Shown here piece after piece: positions 49,386-58,051 of a DNA stretch of 64,000 nucleotides. A program made the translations under genes and the position numbers. The notes under the pieces are model-generated. The model was not told where the DNA came from. It worked only from the letters and a program-made list of their open reading frames with translations, and searched no databases. The stretch is from the NCBI RefSeq assembly GCF_003443875.1, contig NZ_CP027482.1:2852001-2916000 (forward strand). The letters run 5' to 3'. The stretch comes from Aeromicrobium sp. A1-2 (GTDB lineage Bacteria > Actinomycetota > Actinomycetes > Propionibacteriales > Nocardioidaceae). Position 1 is the first letter of the stretch. The number at the start of each line of letters is the position of its first letter.

Positions 49386-49929
49386 TCCCATCGAGGATCA
49401 ACGTCAGGCCGAGCTCAAACGAGGCGGAGTCGGCCCGAGCCGGCTGATCACCGTCGATCGCACCGGCGCTGTTGGCCTGCAGGTGGGTCTGCTCGTCCGA
49501 GACGTGCCCGAACACGAAGTACAGGATCGTGGTCGCCGCGGACCGTGCGAACGAGTCGTCGAACCCGCCCGACGAGATCGCGGCGGAGAGCCGCCCGTCG
49601 AGCGTGTCCGCGCCGAGGCCGAAGGCGTGCACCGTGGCGATGAGCTCGGCGCCGTCCCGATAGGCCAGCATCGCGTCGCGCAGCTCGCGGCTCAGTGCGA
49701 CGGCCTGGTGGTCCCACTCGGCATCGACCGGCAACGGCCGGGTGCCGCGCTCAAGCAGCTCGTCGGCGACGGCCGCCAGCAGCGCCTGCTTGTTGGCGAA
49801 GTGGTGGTAGAGCGCACTGGGCTGCAGTCCGAGCTCCGAGGCGATGCGCCGCATCGACATGTCCGGCAGGCCATACATGTCGAGGACGTCGACCGCACGC
49901 TCGACGACGTCTGAACGGTGATAGCGCAC
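49339..49929 (-). CDS. TetR family regulator, probable BioQ
   Basis: TetR repressor of 196 residues. The helix-turn-helix is DMSMRRIASELGLQPSALYHHFANKQALLAAVADEL, and the C-terminal ligand domain is less conserved, as usual. It is divergent from bioYMN, and the gap between them holds two TGAAC-N3-GTTCA-type dyads, the recognition sequence class reported for BioQ of corynebacteria and mycobacteria. It is therefore inferred to repress biotin uptake, and itself, when biotin is sufficient. The GTG start has GGAGG 5 nt upstream. Confidence 0.83.
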   Translation of the reverse strand: MRYHRSDVVERAVDVLDMYGLPDMSMRRIASELGLQPSALYHHFANKQALLAAVADELLERGTRPLPVDAEWDHQAVALSRELRDAMLAYRDGAELIATVHAFGLGADTLDGRLSAAISSGGFDDSFARSAATTILYFVFGHVSDEQTHLQANSAGAIDGDQPARADSASFELGLTLILDGIRQRRPAVSRAVSAR

Positions 49930-49973
49930 GCGGACCTCCGGGATTGACAGCGCCGACAGCCTATACGCTAACC

Positions 49974-50001
49974 TGAACGCCGTTCACCTGACCACCGTTC
50001 A
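49974..50001. promoter_or_regulatory. two tandem BioQ-type operators
   Basis: Site 1 TGAACGCCGTTCA (49974-49986) is a perfect 5-3-5 palindrome. Site 2 TGACCACCGTTCA (49989-50001) has one mismatch. Centres are 15 bp apart. They directly follow TACGCT (49964-49969), a plausible plus-strand -10, so a bound repressor would cover the bioY transcription start. Confidence 0.75.
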
Positions 50002-50022
50002 GGTATCGTCCCAGGAGCCTCC

Positions 50023-50622
50023 ATGACCAACACCACCACCCCCGTGCGCAAGCAGGGCATCTCGACGACGGACCTCGCGCTCATCGCGACCTTCGCCGCG
50101 TTGATCGCCGTCTGCGCGATCCTCCCGTCGTTGAGCGTCACCGGGGTCGGGGTGCCGTTCACGCTGCAGATGTTCGGAATCTTCCTGGCCGGCTCCGCCC
50201 TCGGCGCGCGGCGCGGATTCCTCGCGGTGCTGCTGTACCTCGCGGTCGGCACGGCTGGCGTCCCGATCTTCGCCGCCGGCCAGGCCGGACCGTCGGTGTG
50301 GGTCGGTGCCACGGGTGGATATCTGGTCGCTTTCCCGATCGCGGCATTCATCGTCGGCCTGGTCGCCACCCGCGTGGCGCGCACCAATCCGGCTGCCTTC
50401 ACGGTTGTGGTCTCGACCGCCGCCGCGATCGTCACGGTCGCGGTCGTCGGCACGCTCGGCACGCTCGGCATGGCGATCAAGCTCGACGTGGGCCTGGGCG
50501 TCGCCTGGGGCTACGCGACACCATTCTTCATCGCCGACATCATCAAGGGCGTGCTCGCCGCCGTCGTCGCCGCGGCGGTCCTTCGCGCCTTCCCCCAGCT
50601 CGTCGCCAAGCGCCGGGCGTGA
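50023..50622 (+). CDS. bioY: biotin transporter S component BioY
   Basis: Substrate-binding membrane subunit of the ECF-type biotin importer, 199 residues with six helices. Recognisable segments are VPFTLQMFGIFLAGSALGARRGFLAVLLYLAVGTAGVPIFA and GATGGYLVAFPIAAFIVG, which carry the BioY pattern. AGGAG lies 5 nt before the ATG. It heads bioYMN, and its stop overlaps bioM as GTGA. Without BioMN it could still mediate slower uptake, as known for solitary BioY. Confidence 0.94.
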   Translation: MTNTTTPVRKQGISTTDLALIATFAALIAVCAILPSLSVTGVGVPFTLQMFGIFLAGSALGARRGFLAVLLYLAVGTAGVPIFAAGQAGPSVWVGATGGYLVAFPIAAFIVGLVATRVARTNPAAFTVVVSTAAAIVTVAVVGTLGTLGMAIKLDVGLGVAWGYATPFFIADIIKGVLAAVVAAAVLRAFPQLVAKRRA

Positions 50623-51317
50623 CACCTGCAATCGTGCTCGACGAGGTCGCCGTCTCGGTGCCCACACCGGACGGCGACCTCGCGATCCTGCGCCCGACGA
50701 CTCTGCACCTGACCGAGCGTCGGATCGGGCTGATCGGCAGCAACGGATCGGGCAAGTCGACCGTTGCGCGACTGCTCAACGGCCTGATCGAGCCGACCAC
50801 CGGTCGGGTGACCGTCAACGGGCTCGACACCGTTCGCGCCGGCGCCGCGGTGCGCAGGCAGGTCGGGTTCGTGTTCACGGACCCGAGCGCACAGCTCGTC
50901 ATGCCGACGTGCGTCGAAGACATCGCACTGTCGCTGCGCCGGACCATCAAGGACAAGCGGCAACGGACCGAGAGGGCGCGCGCGATCCTTGAGCGGATCG
51001 GGCTCGCCGACAAGGCCGACACGAGCGTCCACGCACTGTCTGGGGGTCAGAAACAGATGCTGGCCCTCGCCGGGGTGCTGGCGACCGATCCGGACATCCT
51101 GGTCGCCGACGAGCCGACGACACTGCTCGACCTGCGCAACACTCGACTGATCGCCGACCAGATCTTCTCCCTCCGCCAGCAGGTCGTGCTCGTGACGCAC
51201 GACCTGGAGCTCGCGGAGCGTTGCGACCGGGTGCTGGTCGTCGATGACGCCCGCATCGTGTTCGACGGGGCGCCGGTCGAGGCCGTCCGTCACTATCGCG
51301 CGCTGGTCGACCGGTGA
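50619..51317 (+). CDS. bioM: biotin ECF transporter ATPase BioM
   Basis: ABC ATPase of 232 residues for the ECF module. Walker A is GSNGSGKST, the Q-loop region is VGFVFTDPSAQLVMPTCVEDIALSL, the signature LSGGQKQMLALAGVLA, Walker B ILVADEPTTLLD, and the switch His VLVTHDLEL. The GTG start overlaps the bioY stop, and a GTGA overlap leads on to bioN. Confidence 0.93.
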   Translation: MTPAIVLDEVAVSVPTPDGDLAILRPTTLHLTERRIGLIGSNGSGKSTVARLLNGLIEPTTGRVTVNGLDTVRAGAAVRRQVGFVFTDPSAQLVMPTCVEDIALSLRRTIKDKRQRTERARAILERIGLADKADTSVHALSGGQKQMLALAGVLATDPDILVADEPTTLLDLRNTRLIADQIFSLRQQVVLVTHDLELAERCDRVLVVDDARIVFDGAPVEAVRHYRALVDR

Positions 51318-51925
51318 GCCAGTTCCTGCTGGGCAACTACCGTCCCGGTTCGACCTGGGTGCACCGGTTCCCGACCGGCCCCAAACTCGCCTGCCTGGCG
51401 ATCTTCAGCATCGCGACCGTCGTAGTTCCGGGCATGTGGACCGCCGTGGCGTTCCTCGGTGCCGCACTGCTCCTCGCAGCGTGGACACGGATGCCGTTGC
51501 GCGGCACCCTGCGTGCTCTGCGGCCCCTGCTGCTCGTGATCGCTCTGGTGTCGGCATTCCAGGTCTGGCAACGCGGCTGGCCCACGGCGATCCACGTGGT
51601 TGCCGGGCTCGTCGCGGTCATCGTGGTGGCGCTGGTCTTCACCGCGACCACCTCGATCGACTCGATGCTGGACACCATCACCCGCGGGCTCGGCCCGTTT
51701 CGCCCGATCGGCGTCAACCCTGAACGCGTCGCACTGGCCTTCTCGCTCATGATCCGTGCGATCCCAGGCATCCTGGAGATCGCGCACGAGACCCGGGCCG
51801 CGGCCAGGGCACGGGGGCTCGAGCGCAGCCCGCGCGCGCTCCTCGTGCCGATGGCGATCCGTACGGTCGCCCACGCGTACGACACCGGTGCGGCACTGCA
51901 CGCGCGCGGCATCGGGGACGACTGA
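51314..51925 (+). CDS. bioN: biotin ECF transporter transmembrane protein BioN (EcfT)
   Basis: T component of 203 residues with about five helices. It carries one clear coupling helix motif, HETRAAARARGLERSP (Ala-Arg-Gly), that contacts the ATPase. It starts with GTG overlapping bioM and completes the bioYMN importer. A second Ala-Arg-Gly motif, present in longer EcfT proteins, is not evident. Confidence 0.9.
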   Translation: MSQFLLGNYRPGSTWVHRFPTGPKLACLAIFSIATVVVPGMWTAVAFLGAALLLAAWTRMPLRGTLRALRPLLLVIALVSAFQVWQRGWPTAIHVVAGLVAVIVVALVFTATTSIDSMLDTITRGLGPFRPIGVNPERVALAFSLMIRAIPGILEIAHETRAAARARGLERSPRALLVPMAIRTVAHAYDTGAALHARGIGDD

Positions 51926-51939
51926 GGCCGCAGTCGCGG

Positions 51940-51945
51940 TAGCGT
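51940..51945 (+). promoter_or_regulatory. -10 element of leaderless LytS-type kinase gene
   Basis: TAGCGT with a 7-nt spacer to the ATG at 51953, only 14 bp after the bioN stop. It separates the carboxylate operon from biotin uptake. Confidence 0.5.
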
Positions 51946-51952
51946 CTGCCGG

Positions 51953-53092
51953 ATGGACAACTTCACGACGGCCGCAGTGGTGGTCGTGGTCCTCGTCGCG
52001 ACCGCGGCCTTCGTCCGCTGGCGACTCCTGACGAGCCGCCGCACGCTCGGTTCGCCGGCTGACCGGGCGACATACCGGACACTGCACACCGCGTCGCTGG
52101 CGGCACCGGCGCTGCGGCTGGGGCTCGACAAAGACAGCGCGACCAGGGCGATCCCGCACGTCCGTGCCCTACTTGGCACCTCGACCGTCGCGATCACCGA
52201 CATGCACGGACCCCTCGCGTGGGGTGGCCAGCGACGCGAGGTCGACGTCGAGGTCCTGATGTCGGACGCGCTCGCGCGGGGCACGACGCAGGCCTCGGAC
52301 CGCGTCATCGTGGCTCCGCTCTCGGTCGAGCAGCGCGTCGTCGGAAGCATCGTCGTGATCAGCGACGAGGCCTCCGCCGGGCTCGTCCGCGCGACGACCG
52401 AGGTGGCCCGGTGGATGTCGAGCCAGCTCGAGCTTGCCGAGCTCTCGGAGTCCCGCACTGCCCTCATGGAGGCCGAGCTGCGGGCGCTCAGGGCCCAGAT
52501 CTCGCCACACTTCATCTACAACTCGCTGGGTGCCATCGCGTCATTCGTGCGGACCGATCCCGAACGTGCGCGAGAGCTGCTGCTGGAGTTTGCGGACTTC
52601 ACCCGCTACTCGTTCCGCGAGCACGGCGAGTTCACGACGCTGGCCGAGGAGCTGCGCTCGATCGAGCGCTACCTGGTGCTCGAGAAGGCGCGCTTCGGCG
52701 ACCGGCTCCGCGTCGTCACCCGGGTCGCCCCCGAGGTGCTGAGCGTGACACTCCCCTTCCTCTCGGTGCAGCCTCTTGTGGAGAACGCCATCCGCCACGG
52801 GCTCGAGGCGAAGGACGGTGACGGCACGCTCACGGTCATCGCCCTCGACGAGGGCGCCGAGTGCGTGATCACGATCGAGGACGACGGGGTCGGCGCGGAT
52901 CCCGACGTCGTACGGGACGTGTTGATCGGACGGACGACCAGCGGCTCGGTCGGCCTGGCCAACGTCGACGAACGGCTCCGGACGGTCTACGGCGACGAGT
53001 ACGGCATCGTCGTGGAGACCGCGCCGGGGCTGGGCACCAAGGTCACGCTGCGGTTCCCCAAGTTCCGTCCCGACGTGCCTGCGGCGAGCTGA
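51953..53092 (+). CDS. LytS/YehU-type sensor histidine kinase
   Basis: Membrane-anchored kinase of 379 residues: one N-terminal helix (TAAVVVVVLVATAAFV), a GAF-like sensor domain (about 40-160), then the His_kinase block with LRAQISPHFIYNSLGAI (phospho-acceptor His186), a PLVENAIRHG N box, and DDGVGADPD and SVGLANVDERL ATP-binding boxes. It lacks the multi-helix 5TMR domain of true LytS, so the signal is probably sensed in the cytosol. Its partner regulator follows 40 bp later. BtsS and YpdA, kinases of this class in E. coli, respond to pyruvate, which fits the adjacent carboxylate transporters. Confidence 0.9.
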   Translation: MDNFTTAAVVVVVLVATAAFVRWRLLTSRRTLGSPADRATYRTLHTASLAAPALRLGLDKDSATRAIPHVRALLGTSTVAITDMHGPLAWGGQRREVDVEVLMSDALARGTTQASDRVIVAPLSVEQRVVGSIVVISDEASAGLVRATTEVARWMSSQLELAELSESRTALMEAELRALRAQISPHFIYNSLGAIASFVRTDPERARELLLEFADFTRYSFREHGEFTTLAEELRSIERYLVLEKARFGDRLRVVTRVAPEVLSVTLPFLSVQPLVENAIRHGLEAKDGDGTLTVIALDEGAECVITIEDDGVGADPDVVRDVLIGRTTSGSVGLANVDERLRTVYGDEYGIVVETAPGLGTKVTLRFPKFRPDVPAAS

Positions 53093-53132
53093 CCGACTTG
53101 TGGTCCCGATCACACCCCGACAGGATCGGGAC

Positions 53133-53867
53133 ATGGCCGTGTCCCTGAACGCACTCGTGGTCGACGATGAGCAACCCGTCCTCGACGAGCTCGTGTGGCT
53201 GTTGGGGCGCGATGTCCGGATCACCTCGGTCCGGGCGGCCCGCTCGGGTGCCGAGGCCTTGCGGATGCTGGAGGCCGGCGACATCGACCTGGTGTTCCTG
53301 GACGTCGCGATGCCGGGCCTCAGCGGTCTCGACATCGCCCGGCTGCTGGGACGATTCGCGACTCCACCGCGGATCGTGTTCGTCACGGCGCACGACCAGC
53401 ACGCGGTCGAGGCGTTCGAGATGAACGCCGTCGACTACCTGCTCAAGCCGATCCGCGAGGAGCGGCTGCGCGAGAGCGTGCGTCGCGCCTGCGCGGACAC
53501 CGACTCGCCCGCACCCGAGACCCAGGACTCGATCGCGGTCGAGCTCGGGGGTGTCACCCGATTCGTCTCGCGCCGCTCGGTGTCCTACGTCGAGGCGAGC
53601 GGCGACTACGTCCGTCTGCACACTGCGGACGGGCCCGGCCACCTCGTACGGGTGCCCATCGGGACGCTGGCCGACGACTGGTCCGATGCGGGGTTCGTCC
53701 GCATCCACCGCAGCCACGTCGTCAACCTTGCGCACGTCCGCGAAGTCCGGATCAACGGCGGTCGGTGCAGCGTCCTGGTCCCGGTCGGCGACGACCTCGT
53801 CGAGCTCGTGGTGGCACGGCGTCACACCCGGACGCTCCGCGAGATGCTCCACGAGCGCGCGCTGTGA
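53133..53867 (+). CDS. LytTR-family response regulator
   Basis: Response regulator of 244 residues. The receiver domain has VVDDEQ (11-13 acids), phospho-acceptor Asp57 in LVFLDVAMPG, Thr in FVTAHD and Lys in YLLKPI. The LytTR DNA-binding domain (about 135-240) has RRSVSYVEASGDYVRLHT and GFVRIHRSHVVNLAHV. LytTR proteins bind pairs of short direct repeats about 21 bp apart; three such repeats lie at 55785-55838, upstream of the next symporter operon. AGGATCGGG lies before the ATG. Its stop overlaps the next gene as GTGA. Confidence 0.92.
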   Translation: MAVSLNALVVDDEQPVLDELVWLLGRDVRITSVRAARSGAEALRMLEAGDIDLVFLDVAMPGLSGLDIARLLGRFATPPRIVFVTAHDQHAVEAFEMNAVDYLLKPIREERLRESVRRACADTDSPAPETQDSIAVELGGVTRFVSRRSVSYVEASGDYVRLHTADGPGHLVRVPIGTLADDWSDAGFVRIHRSHVVNLAHVREVRINGGRCSVLVPVGDDLVELVVARRHTRTLREMLHERAL

Positions 53868-54259
53868 CCGAGCCCGTCGGGCGGGTCAGGGTCACCAACC
53901 CGCTGACGACCGCCCCCTCCCACGTGCGCCGGAGCATCCGGCAGGAGATCGACGAGTCGACCGGTGTCGGCGAGGTCTACATGCGTTCGCTGATCCGGTC
54001 CCAGCTCCGCGCCGCGCTGACCGTCGCGATCACCCTGCTGCTGTCGATCGGGGCATTGCCGCTCGTGTTCCTCGTCTTCGACTCGGTGACCGAGTTCCGA
54101 GTCGTGGGGGTCCCGCTCCCGTGGCTGATCCTCGGAGTCGCGGTCTACCCGGGACTGTTCGCACTCGGTTGGCTCTACCTGCGCCAGGCCGAGCGAGCCG
54201 AACGAGACTTCGCCGAGCTGGTCGAGCCGGACTCGCAGGACCAGCCGGACCACCCGTGA
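53864..54259 (+). CDS. small two-helix membrane protein of the SSS symporter operon
   Basis: Protein of 131 residues with a charged N-terminal part (RRSIRQEIDESTGVGEVYMRSL), two hydrophobic helices (LTVAITLLLSIGALPLVFLVF and VPLPWLILGVAVYPGLFALGWLYL) and an acidic tail. It occupies the place that DUF485 partners take beside ActP-type symporters, but the sequence is not a plain DUF485. It is joined by GTGA overlaps to the regulator before and the symporter after it, so it is probably an accessory subunit of that symporter (inference). No enzyme motif is seen. Confidence 0.72.
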   Translation: MTEPVGRVRVTNPLTTAPSHVRRSIRQEIDESTGVGEVYMRSLIRSQLRAALTVAITLLLSIGALPLVFLVFDSVTEFRVVGVPLPWLILGVAVYPGLFALGWLYLRQAERAERDFAELVEPDSQDQPDHP

Positions 54260-55779
54260 ACTCCACGTACGGCGTCATCGCGGTGGCGCTGGTGTCACTG
54301 GCGACCCTGGGGATCGGCGCGTTCGGCCTGCGGCTCAGCCGTACGACCAGCGACTTCTACGTCGCCTCTCGCTCGGTCAGCCCGGTCTGGAACAGCTCGG
54401 CCATCGGCGGCGAATACCTGTCGGCAGCATCGTTCCTGGGAGTCGCCGGACTCGTGCTGGCCAATGGTGCGGACATGCTCTGGTACCCGATCGGCTGGAC
54501 CACGGGCTACCTTCTGCTCCTGGTGTTCGTGGCGGCTCCCCTGCGCCGCTCGGGCGCCTACACGATCCCCGACTTCGCTCAGGTGCGGCTGCAGTCGATC
54601 GGTGTGCGCCGGGTCGCCAGCGTGCTGGTCGTCGCGGTGGGCTGGCTCTACCTCATGCCCCAGTTCCAGGGCGCCGGCCTGACCCTTCGCACCGTGACGG
54701 GCGCACCGACCTGGGTCGGCACCGCAGTGGTCGCGGTCATCGTCGTGATCAACGTCGTCTCCGGCGGCATGCGGAGCATCACGTTCGTCCAGGCGTTCCA
54801 GTACTGGCTCAAGCTCACTGCGCTGCTGATCCCGGTGTTCTTCCTGGTCCACGCCTGGACCGATGATGGCCGGCCCTCGCCCGTCGCCCCGGAAGCGTGG
54901 TTCCAACCATTCGGCGAGGCCAACGGGCCCGGGCTCTACCTGACGTACTCCGTCATGGCCGCGACCTTCCTCGGCACGATGGGCCTGCCGCACGTCGTGG
55001 TGCGTTTCTACACCAACCCGGATGGCCACGCCGCCCGCCGGACGACGCTGATCGTGCTGGCCCTGCTGGGAACGTTCTACCTCCTGCCGACGATCTACGG
55101 CGTGCTCGGCCGGGTCTACGCCTCTGACCTGCTGGACTCAGGACGCACTGACACTGTCGTGCTTGAGCTGCCGAGCCGGATGCTCGGCGGCAACACCGGC
55201 GAGCTGCTCGCAGCCCTGCTGACCGCCGGCGCGTTCGCCGCCTTCCTCTCGACCTCGTCGGGCCTGACGATGTCGATCGCCGGGGTCGTCGGTCAAGGGC
55301 TCAACCGTGGACTGGGAGCGTGGCCCGGTCTGGGCTGGGCGCGCGGCCTGTCGACCATCACGGCCCTGCGGCTCGGCGCGGTCGGCGGGGTCGTGGTGCC
55401 GCTGATCCTGGCCCTGTCCGCTGAGCGCATCGCGGTGGCCAATTCCGTGACGTTCGCGTTCGCACTAGCGGCGTCGACGTTCTGCCCACTCCTGGTCCTC
55501 GGCATCTGGTGGCGCGGGCTCACCGCACGCGGAGCGATCGCCGGGTTGGTCGGCGGCGGTCTGTGCGCCGGCATCGCGCCGATCATGACGATCGTGTGGG
55601 GACCGGAGGGCTGGCTCGGCGTGCTGATGAGCCAGCCGGCGGCGTGGTCGGTGCCCGTCGGCTTCGGTCTCATGGTGGGCGTCTCCCTGCTGACCCGCAG
55701 CGACATTCCGCCCAACGTGGCCCGCACGATGGTGCGGCTGCACACACCCGAGCGGCTCGAGGTCGATCGACGGGGCTGA
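54256..55779 (+). CDS. sodium:solute symporter, acetate/monocarboxylate (ActP-like)
   Basis: SSS-family transporter of 507 residues, 13 helices expected. It has RTTSDFYVASRSVSPVWNSSAIGGEYLSAASFLGVAG, GWTTGYLLLLVFVA, and LGTMGLPHVVVRFYTNPDGHAARR, the actinobacterial ActP/MctC pattern. The substrate is probably acetate, propionate or pyruvate. It differs from the second symporter in the window, so the two may serve different concentrations or acids. It is last in the kinase-regulator operon. Confidence 0.88.
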   Translation: MNSTYGVIAVALVSLATLGIGAFGLRLSRTTSDFYVASRSVSPVWNSSAIGGEYLSAASFLGVAGLVLANGADMLWYPIGWTTGYLLLLVFVAAPLRRSGAYTIPDFAQVRLQSIGVRRVASVLVVAVGWLYLMPQFQGAGLTLRTVTGAPTWVGTAVVAVIVVINVVSGGMRSITFVQAFQYWLKLTALLIPVFFLVHAWTDDGRPSPVAPEAWFQPFGEANGPGLYLTYSVMAATFLGTMGLPHVVVRFYTNPDGHAARRTTLIVLALLGTFYLLPTIYGVLGRVYASDLLDSGRTDTVVLELPSRMLGGNTGELLAALLTAGAFAAFLSTSSGLTMSIAGVVGQGLNRGLGAWPGLGWARGLSTITALRLGAVGGVVVPLILALSAERIAVANSVTFAFALAASTFCPLLVLGIWWRGLTARGAIAGLVGGGLCAGIAPIMTIVWGPEGWLGVLMSQPAAWSVPVGFGLMVGVSLLTRSDIPPNVARTMVRLHTPERLEVDRRG

Positions 55780-55784
55780 GCCCC

Positions 55785-55838
55785 GACCGCTCGTCGTGCG
55801 AGGGCGACCGTTCGTCGGGCCTCCGCGACCGTCCGGCG
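55785..55838 (+). promoter_or_regulatory. three direct repeats at 21-bp period, probable LytTR regulator sites
   Basis: GACCGCTCGTCG (55785), GACCGTTCGTCG (55806) and GACCGTCCGGCG (55827) start exactly 21 bp apart, two helical turns. The core ACCG(C/T)TC resembles the ACC(G/A)CT(C/T)A repeats of E. coli BtsR (YehT). They begin 6 bp after the first symporter's stop and lie about 120-170 bp before the DUF485 start. A -10 candidate TACGTT is at 55903-55908. Confidence 0.68.
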
Positions 55839-55957
55839 CAGCGGCCCCTCGCGCCCATCGCAACTGCGGTCCGGTGATCTGGCTCACAACTCTGCAGGTC
55901 CGTACGTTCGGGACCGCGGCATCCACCTGTCGCCCTGCCCCAGAAAGAGGTGACACC

Positions 55958-56296
55958 GTGACCGAAAAGATCTCCGACGAGGCCCATGCGGCTTATCAGC
56001 GCATCAACGCCACGGACGACTTTGCCGAGCTGAAGCGCTCCTACTTCGGCTTCGTCGTCCCCCTGACCATCGCCTTCATGGCGTGGTACCTGCTGTACGT
56101 GCTCATGTCGATCTACGCAGGCGGCTTCATGGGCCACCGACTGTTCGGCAACATCAACGTCGCCCTCGTGTTCGGGCTGCTGCAGTTCGTCACGACCTTC
56201 GGCATCGCGATCTGGTACGCGCGCTTTGCCGCGGAGCGGATGGACCCCATCGCTGACCGGCTGCGCGCCGAGTACGAAGAGGAGATCGAGAAATGA
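55958..56296 (+). CDS. DUF485 membrane protein, partner of ActP
   Basis: Protein of 112 residues with the DUF485 layout: amphipathic start (AYQRINATDDFAELKRSYFGFVVPLTIAFMAWYLLYVLMSIYA), GHRLFGNINVALVFGLLQFVTTFGIAIWYARFA and an acidic end. DUF485 genes sit directly before actP in many bacteria. AGAGG lies before the GTG start, and its stop overlaps actP as ATGA. Its exact role in transport is unsettled. Confidence 0.9.
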   Translation: MTEKISDEAHAAYQRINATDDFAELKRSYFGFVVPLTIAFMAWYLLYVLMSIYAGGFMGHRLFGNINVALVFGLLQFVTTFGIAIWYARFAAERMDPIADRLRAEYEEEIEK

Positions 56297-57915
56297 GCAC
56301 AACCCTCCTGGCCGCGGAAGAAGGTGGCAACCAGGCCCTGACCGGGTCACTGTTCATCTTCATCGTCCTGATCACGATCGGCATCACGTTCTGGGCGAGC
56401 CGCAACAACAAGACCGCTGCGGACTACTACGCCGGCGGACGCAGCTTCACCGGTGTGCAGAACGGTTTCGCCGTGGCCGGCGACTACATGTCTGCCGCAT
56501 CGTTCCTGGGCATCTCTGGCGCGATCGCACTGTCGGGCTACGACGGATTCCTCTACTCGATCGGCTTCCTGGTCGCGTGGCTCGTCGCACTGCTGCTCGT
56601 CGCGGAGCTGCTGCGCAACTCCGGCCGTTTCACGATGGCCGACCAGCTGGCCTTCCGGATGCGGCAGCGGCCGGTTCGCACCGCGGCCGCGACCTCGACG
56701 GTCGTTGTCTCGATCTTCTACCTGCTGGCCCAGATGGTCGGCGCGGGCGCTCTCGTCGCCCTGCTGCTCGGCGTCGACAGCCAGACCGCGAAGAACCTGA
56801 CGATCGCCGGAGTCGGTGTGCTGATGATCTTCTACGTCACGGTCGGTGGCATGAAGGGCACGACCTGGGTCCAGATCGTCAAGGCCGTCCTGCTGATGAC
56901 CGGCACGGTGCTCATCACGGTCCTGGTGCTCGCGAAGTTCAACTTCAACATCAGCGACATGCTGGGCCAGGCCGCGGATCGCAGCGGCGCTGGCAAGGCG
57001 TTCCTCGAGCCCGGCCTCAAGTACGGCGTCTCGACCGAGAGCAAGATCGACTTCATCTCGCTCGGTCTCGCCCTGGTGCTGGGCACCGCCGGGCTGCCGC
57101 ACATCCTGATCCGTTTCTACACCGTCCCGACCGCCCGCCAGGCCCGCAAGTCGGTCCTCTGGGCCATCGGCCTCATCGGCACGTTCTACCTCATGACGCT
57201 GGTGCTGGGCTTCGGTGCCGCGGCGCTGGTGACCGGCGATGCCAAGGACAAGATCGCGGCGTCCGGAGGCAACCTGGCCTCGCCGCTGCTGGCCGAGGCT
57301 GTGGGCGGCGGCGCCGGATCAACCGGTGGCGCCCTGCTGCTGGCATTCATCTCGGCCGTGGCATTCGCCACGATCCTGGCCGTCGTCGCAGGTCTCACGC
57401 TGACCTCGGCGTCCTCGGTGGCGCACGATCTGTACGCCAACGTGTGGAAGAAGGGGAAGGTCACCGAGAAGCAGGAGGTCAAGGTCGCCCGCCTCGCGGC
57501 GCTGGTGATCGGCGGCATCGCGATCGCGCTGTCGATCCCGGCCCAGAAGCTCAACATCGCATTCCTCGTGGCGCTGGCCTTCGCGGTCGCGGCATCGGCG
57601 AACCTGCCGGCGTTGCTGTTCAACCTGTTCTGGCGCAAGTTCAACACCCGCGGCGCGGTGTGGAGCATCTACGGCGGCCTGATCTCGTGCGTGACCCTGG
57701 TGATCTTCTCGCCGGTCGTGTCCGGCTCGGACACCGCCATGATCACGGGCGCGGACTTCAGCTGGTTCCCGCTGGCGAACCGGGGGATCATCTCGATCCC
57801 GCTCGGCTTCTTCTTCGGCTGGTTGGGCACCATCACGGCACCTGACGCCGATGCCGAGGCGCGCTACGTCGAGCTCGACGTACGGTCGATGACCGGCGCC
57901 GGCTCGGAAAAGTAG
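56293..57915 (+). CDS. actP: cation/acetate symporter ActP
   Basis: SSS-family symporter of 540 residues. AADYYAGGRSFTGVQNGFAVAGDYMSAASFLGISGAIAL and LGTAGLPHILIRFYTVPTARQARKSV match ActP closely, and the family's Na+ site region near VAGLTLTSASSVAHDLYANV is intact. It imports acetate and other short carboxylates for activation by the acetyl-CoA synthetase encoded 136 bp downstream. Start overlaps DUF485. A strong hairpin follows the stop. Confidence 0.92.
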   Translation: MSTTLLAAEEGGNQALTGSLFIFIVLITIGITFWASRNNKTAADYYAGGRSFTGVQNGFAVAGDYMSAASFLGISGAIALSGYDGFLYSIGFLVAWLVALLLVAELLRNSGRFTMADQLAFRMRQRPVRTAAATSTVVVSIFYLLAQMVGAGALVALLLGVDSQTAKNLTIAGVGVLMIFYVTVGGMKGTTWVQIVKAVLLMTGTVLITVLVLAKFNFNISDMLGQAADRSGAGKAFLEPGLKYGVSTESKIDFISLGLALVLGTAGLPHILIRFYTVPTARQARKSVLWAIGLIGTFYLMTLVLGFGAAALVTGDAKDKIAASGGNLASPLLAEAVGGGAGSTGGALLLAFISAVAFATILAVVAGLTLTSASSVAHDLYANVWKKGKVTEKQEVKVARLAALVIGGIAIALSIPAQKLNIAFLVALAFAVAASANLPALLFNLFWRKFNTRGAVWSIYGGLISCVTLVIFSPVVSGSDTAMITGADFSWFPLANRGIISIPLGFFFGWLGTITAPDADAEARYVELDVRSMTGAGSEK

Positions 57916-57928
57916 GCCAGGGGTCATG

Positions 57929-57965
57929 CGCGGTGGGTTCGGTCTCGGGGGCCGGACCCACCGCG
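57929..57965 (+). terminator. terminator-like hairpin after actP
   Basis: Arms CGCGGTGGGTTCGG / CCGGACCCACCGCG (14 bp with one wobble pair) around a 9-nt loop, 14 bp after the actP stop. It lacks a T tract. Confidence 0.7.
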
Positions 57966-58051
57966 TTGGCAACCCTGCCGCAACCCGCGGTCCGACATCT
58001 TGTGGGCTGCGACACAATGCAAACTGACGTCGACGAACCAGGAGCACGACC

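Noticed and set aside
57966..58051. RamB/CRP-type site or LytTR repeat before acs
   Set aside because: The palindromic-looking GACACAATGCAAACTGAC does not fit either consensus, and no ACCG(C/T)TC pair at 21-bp spacing is present.
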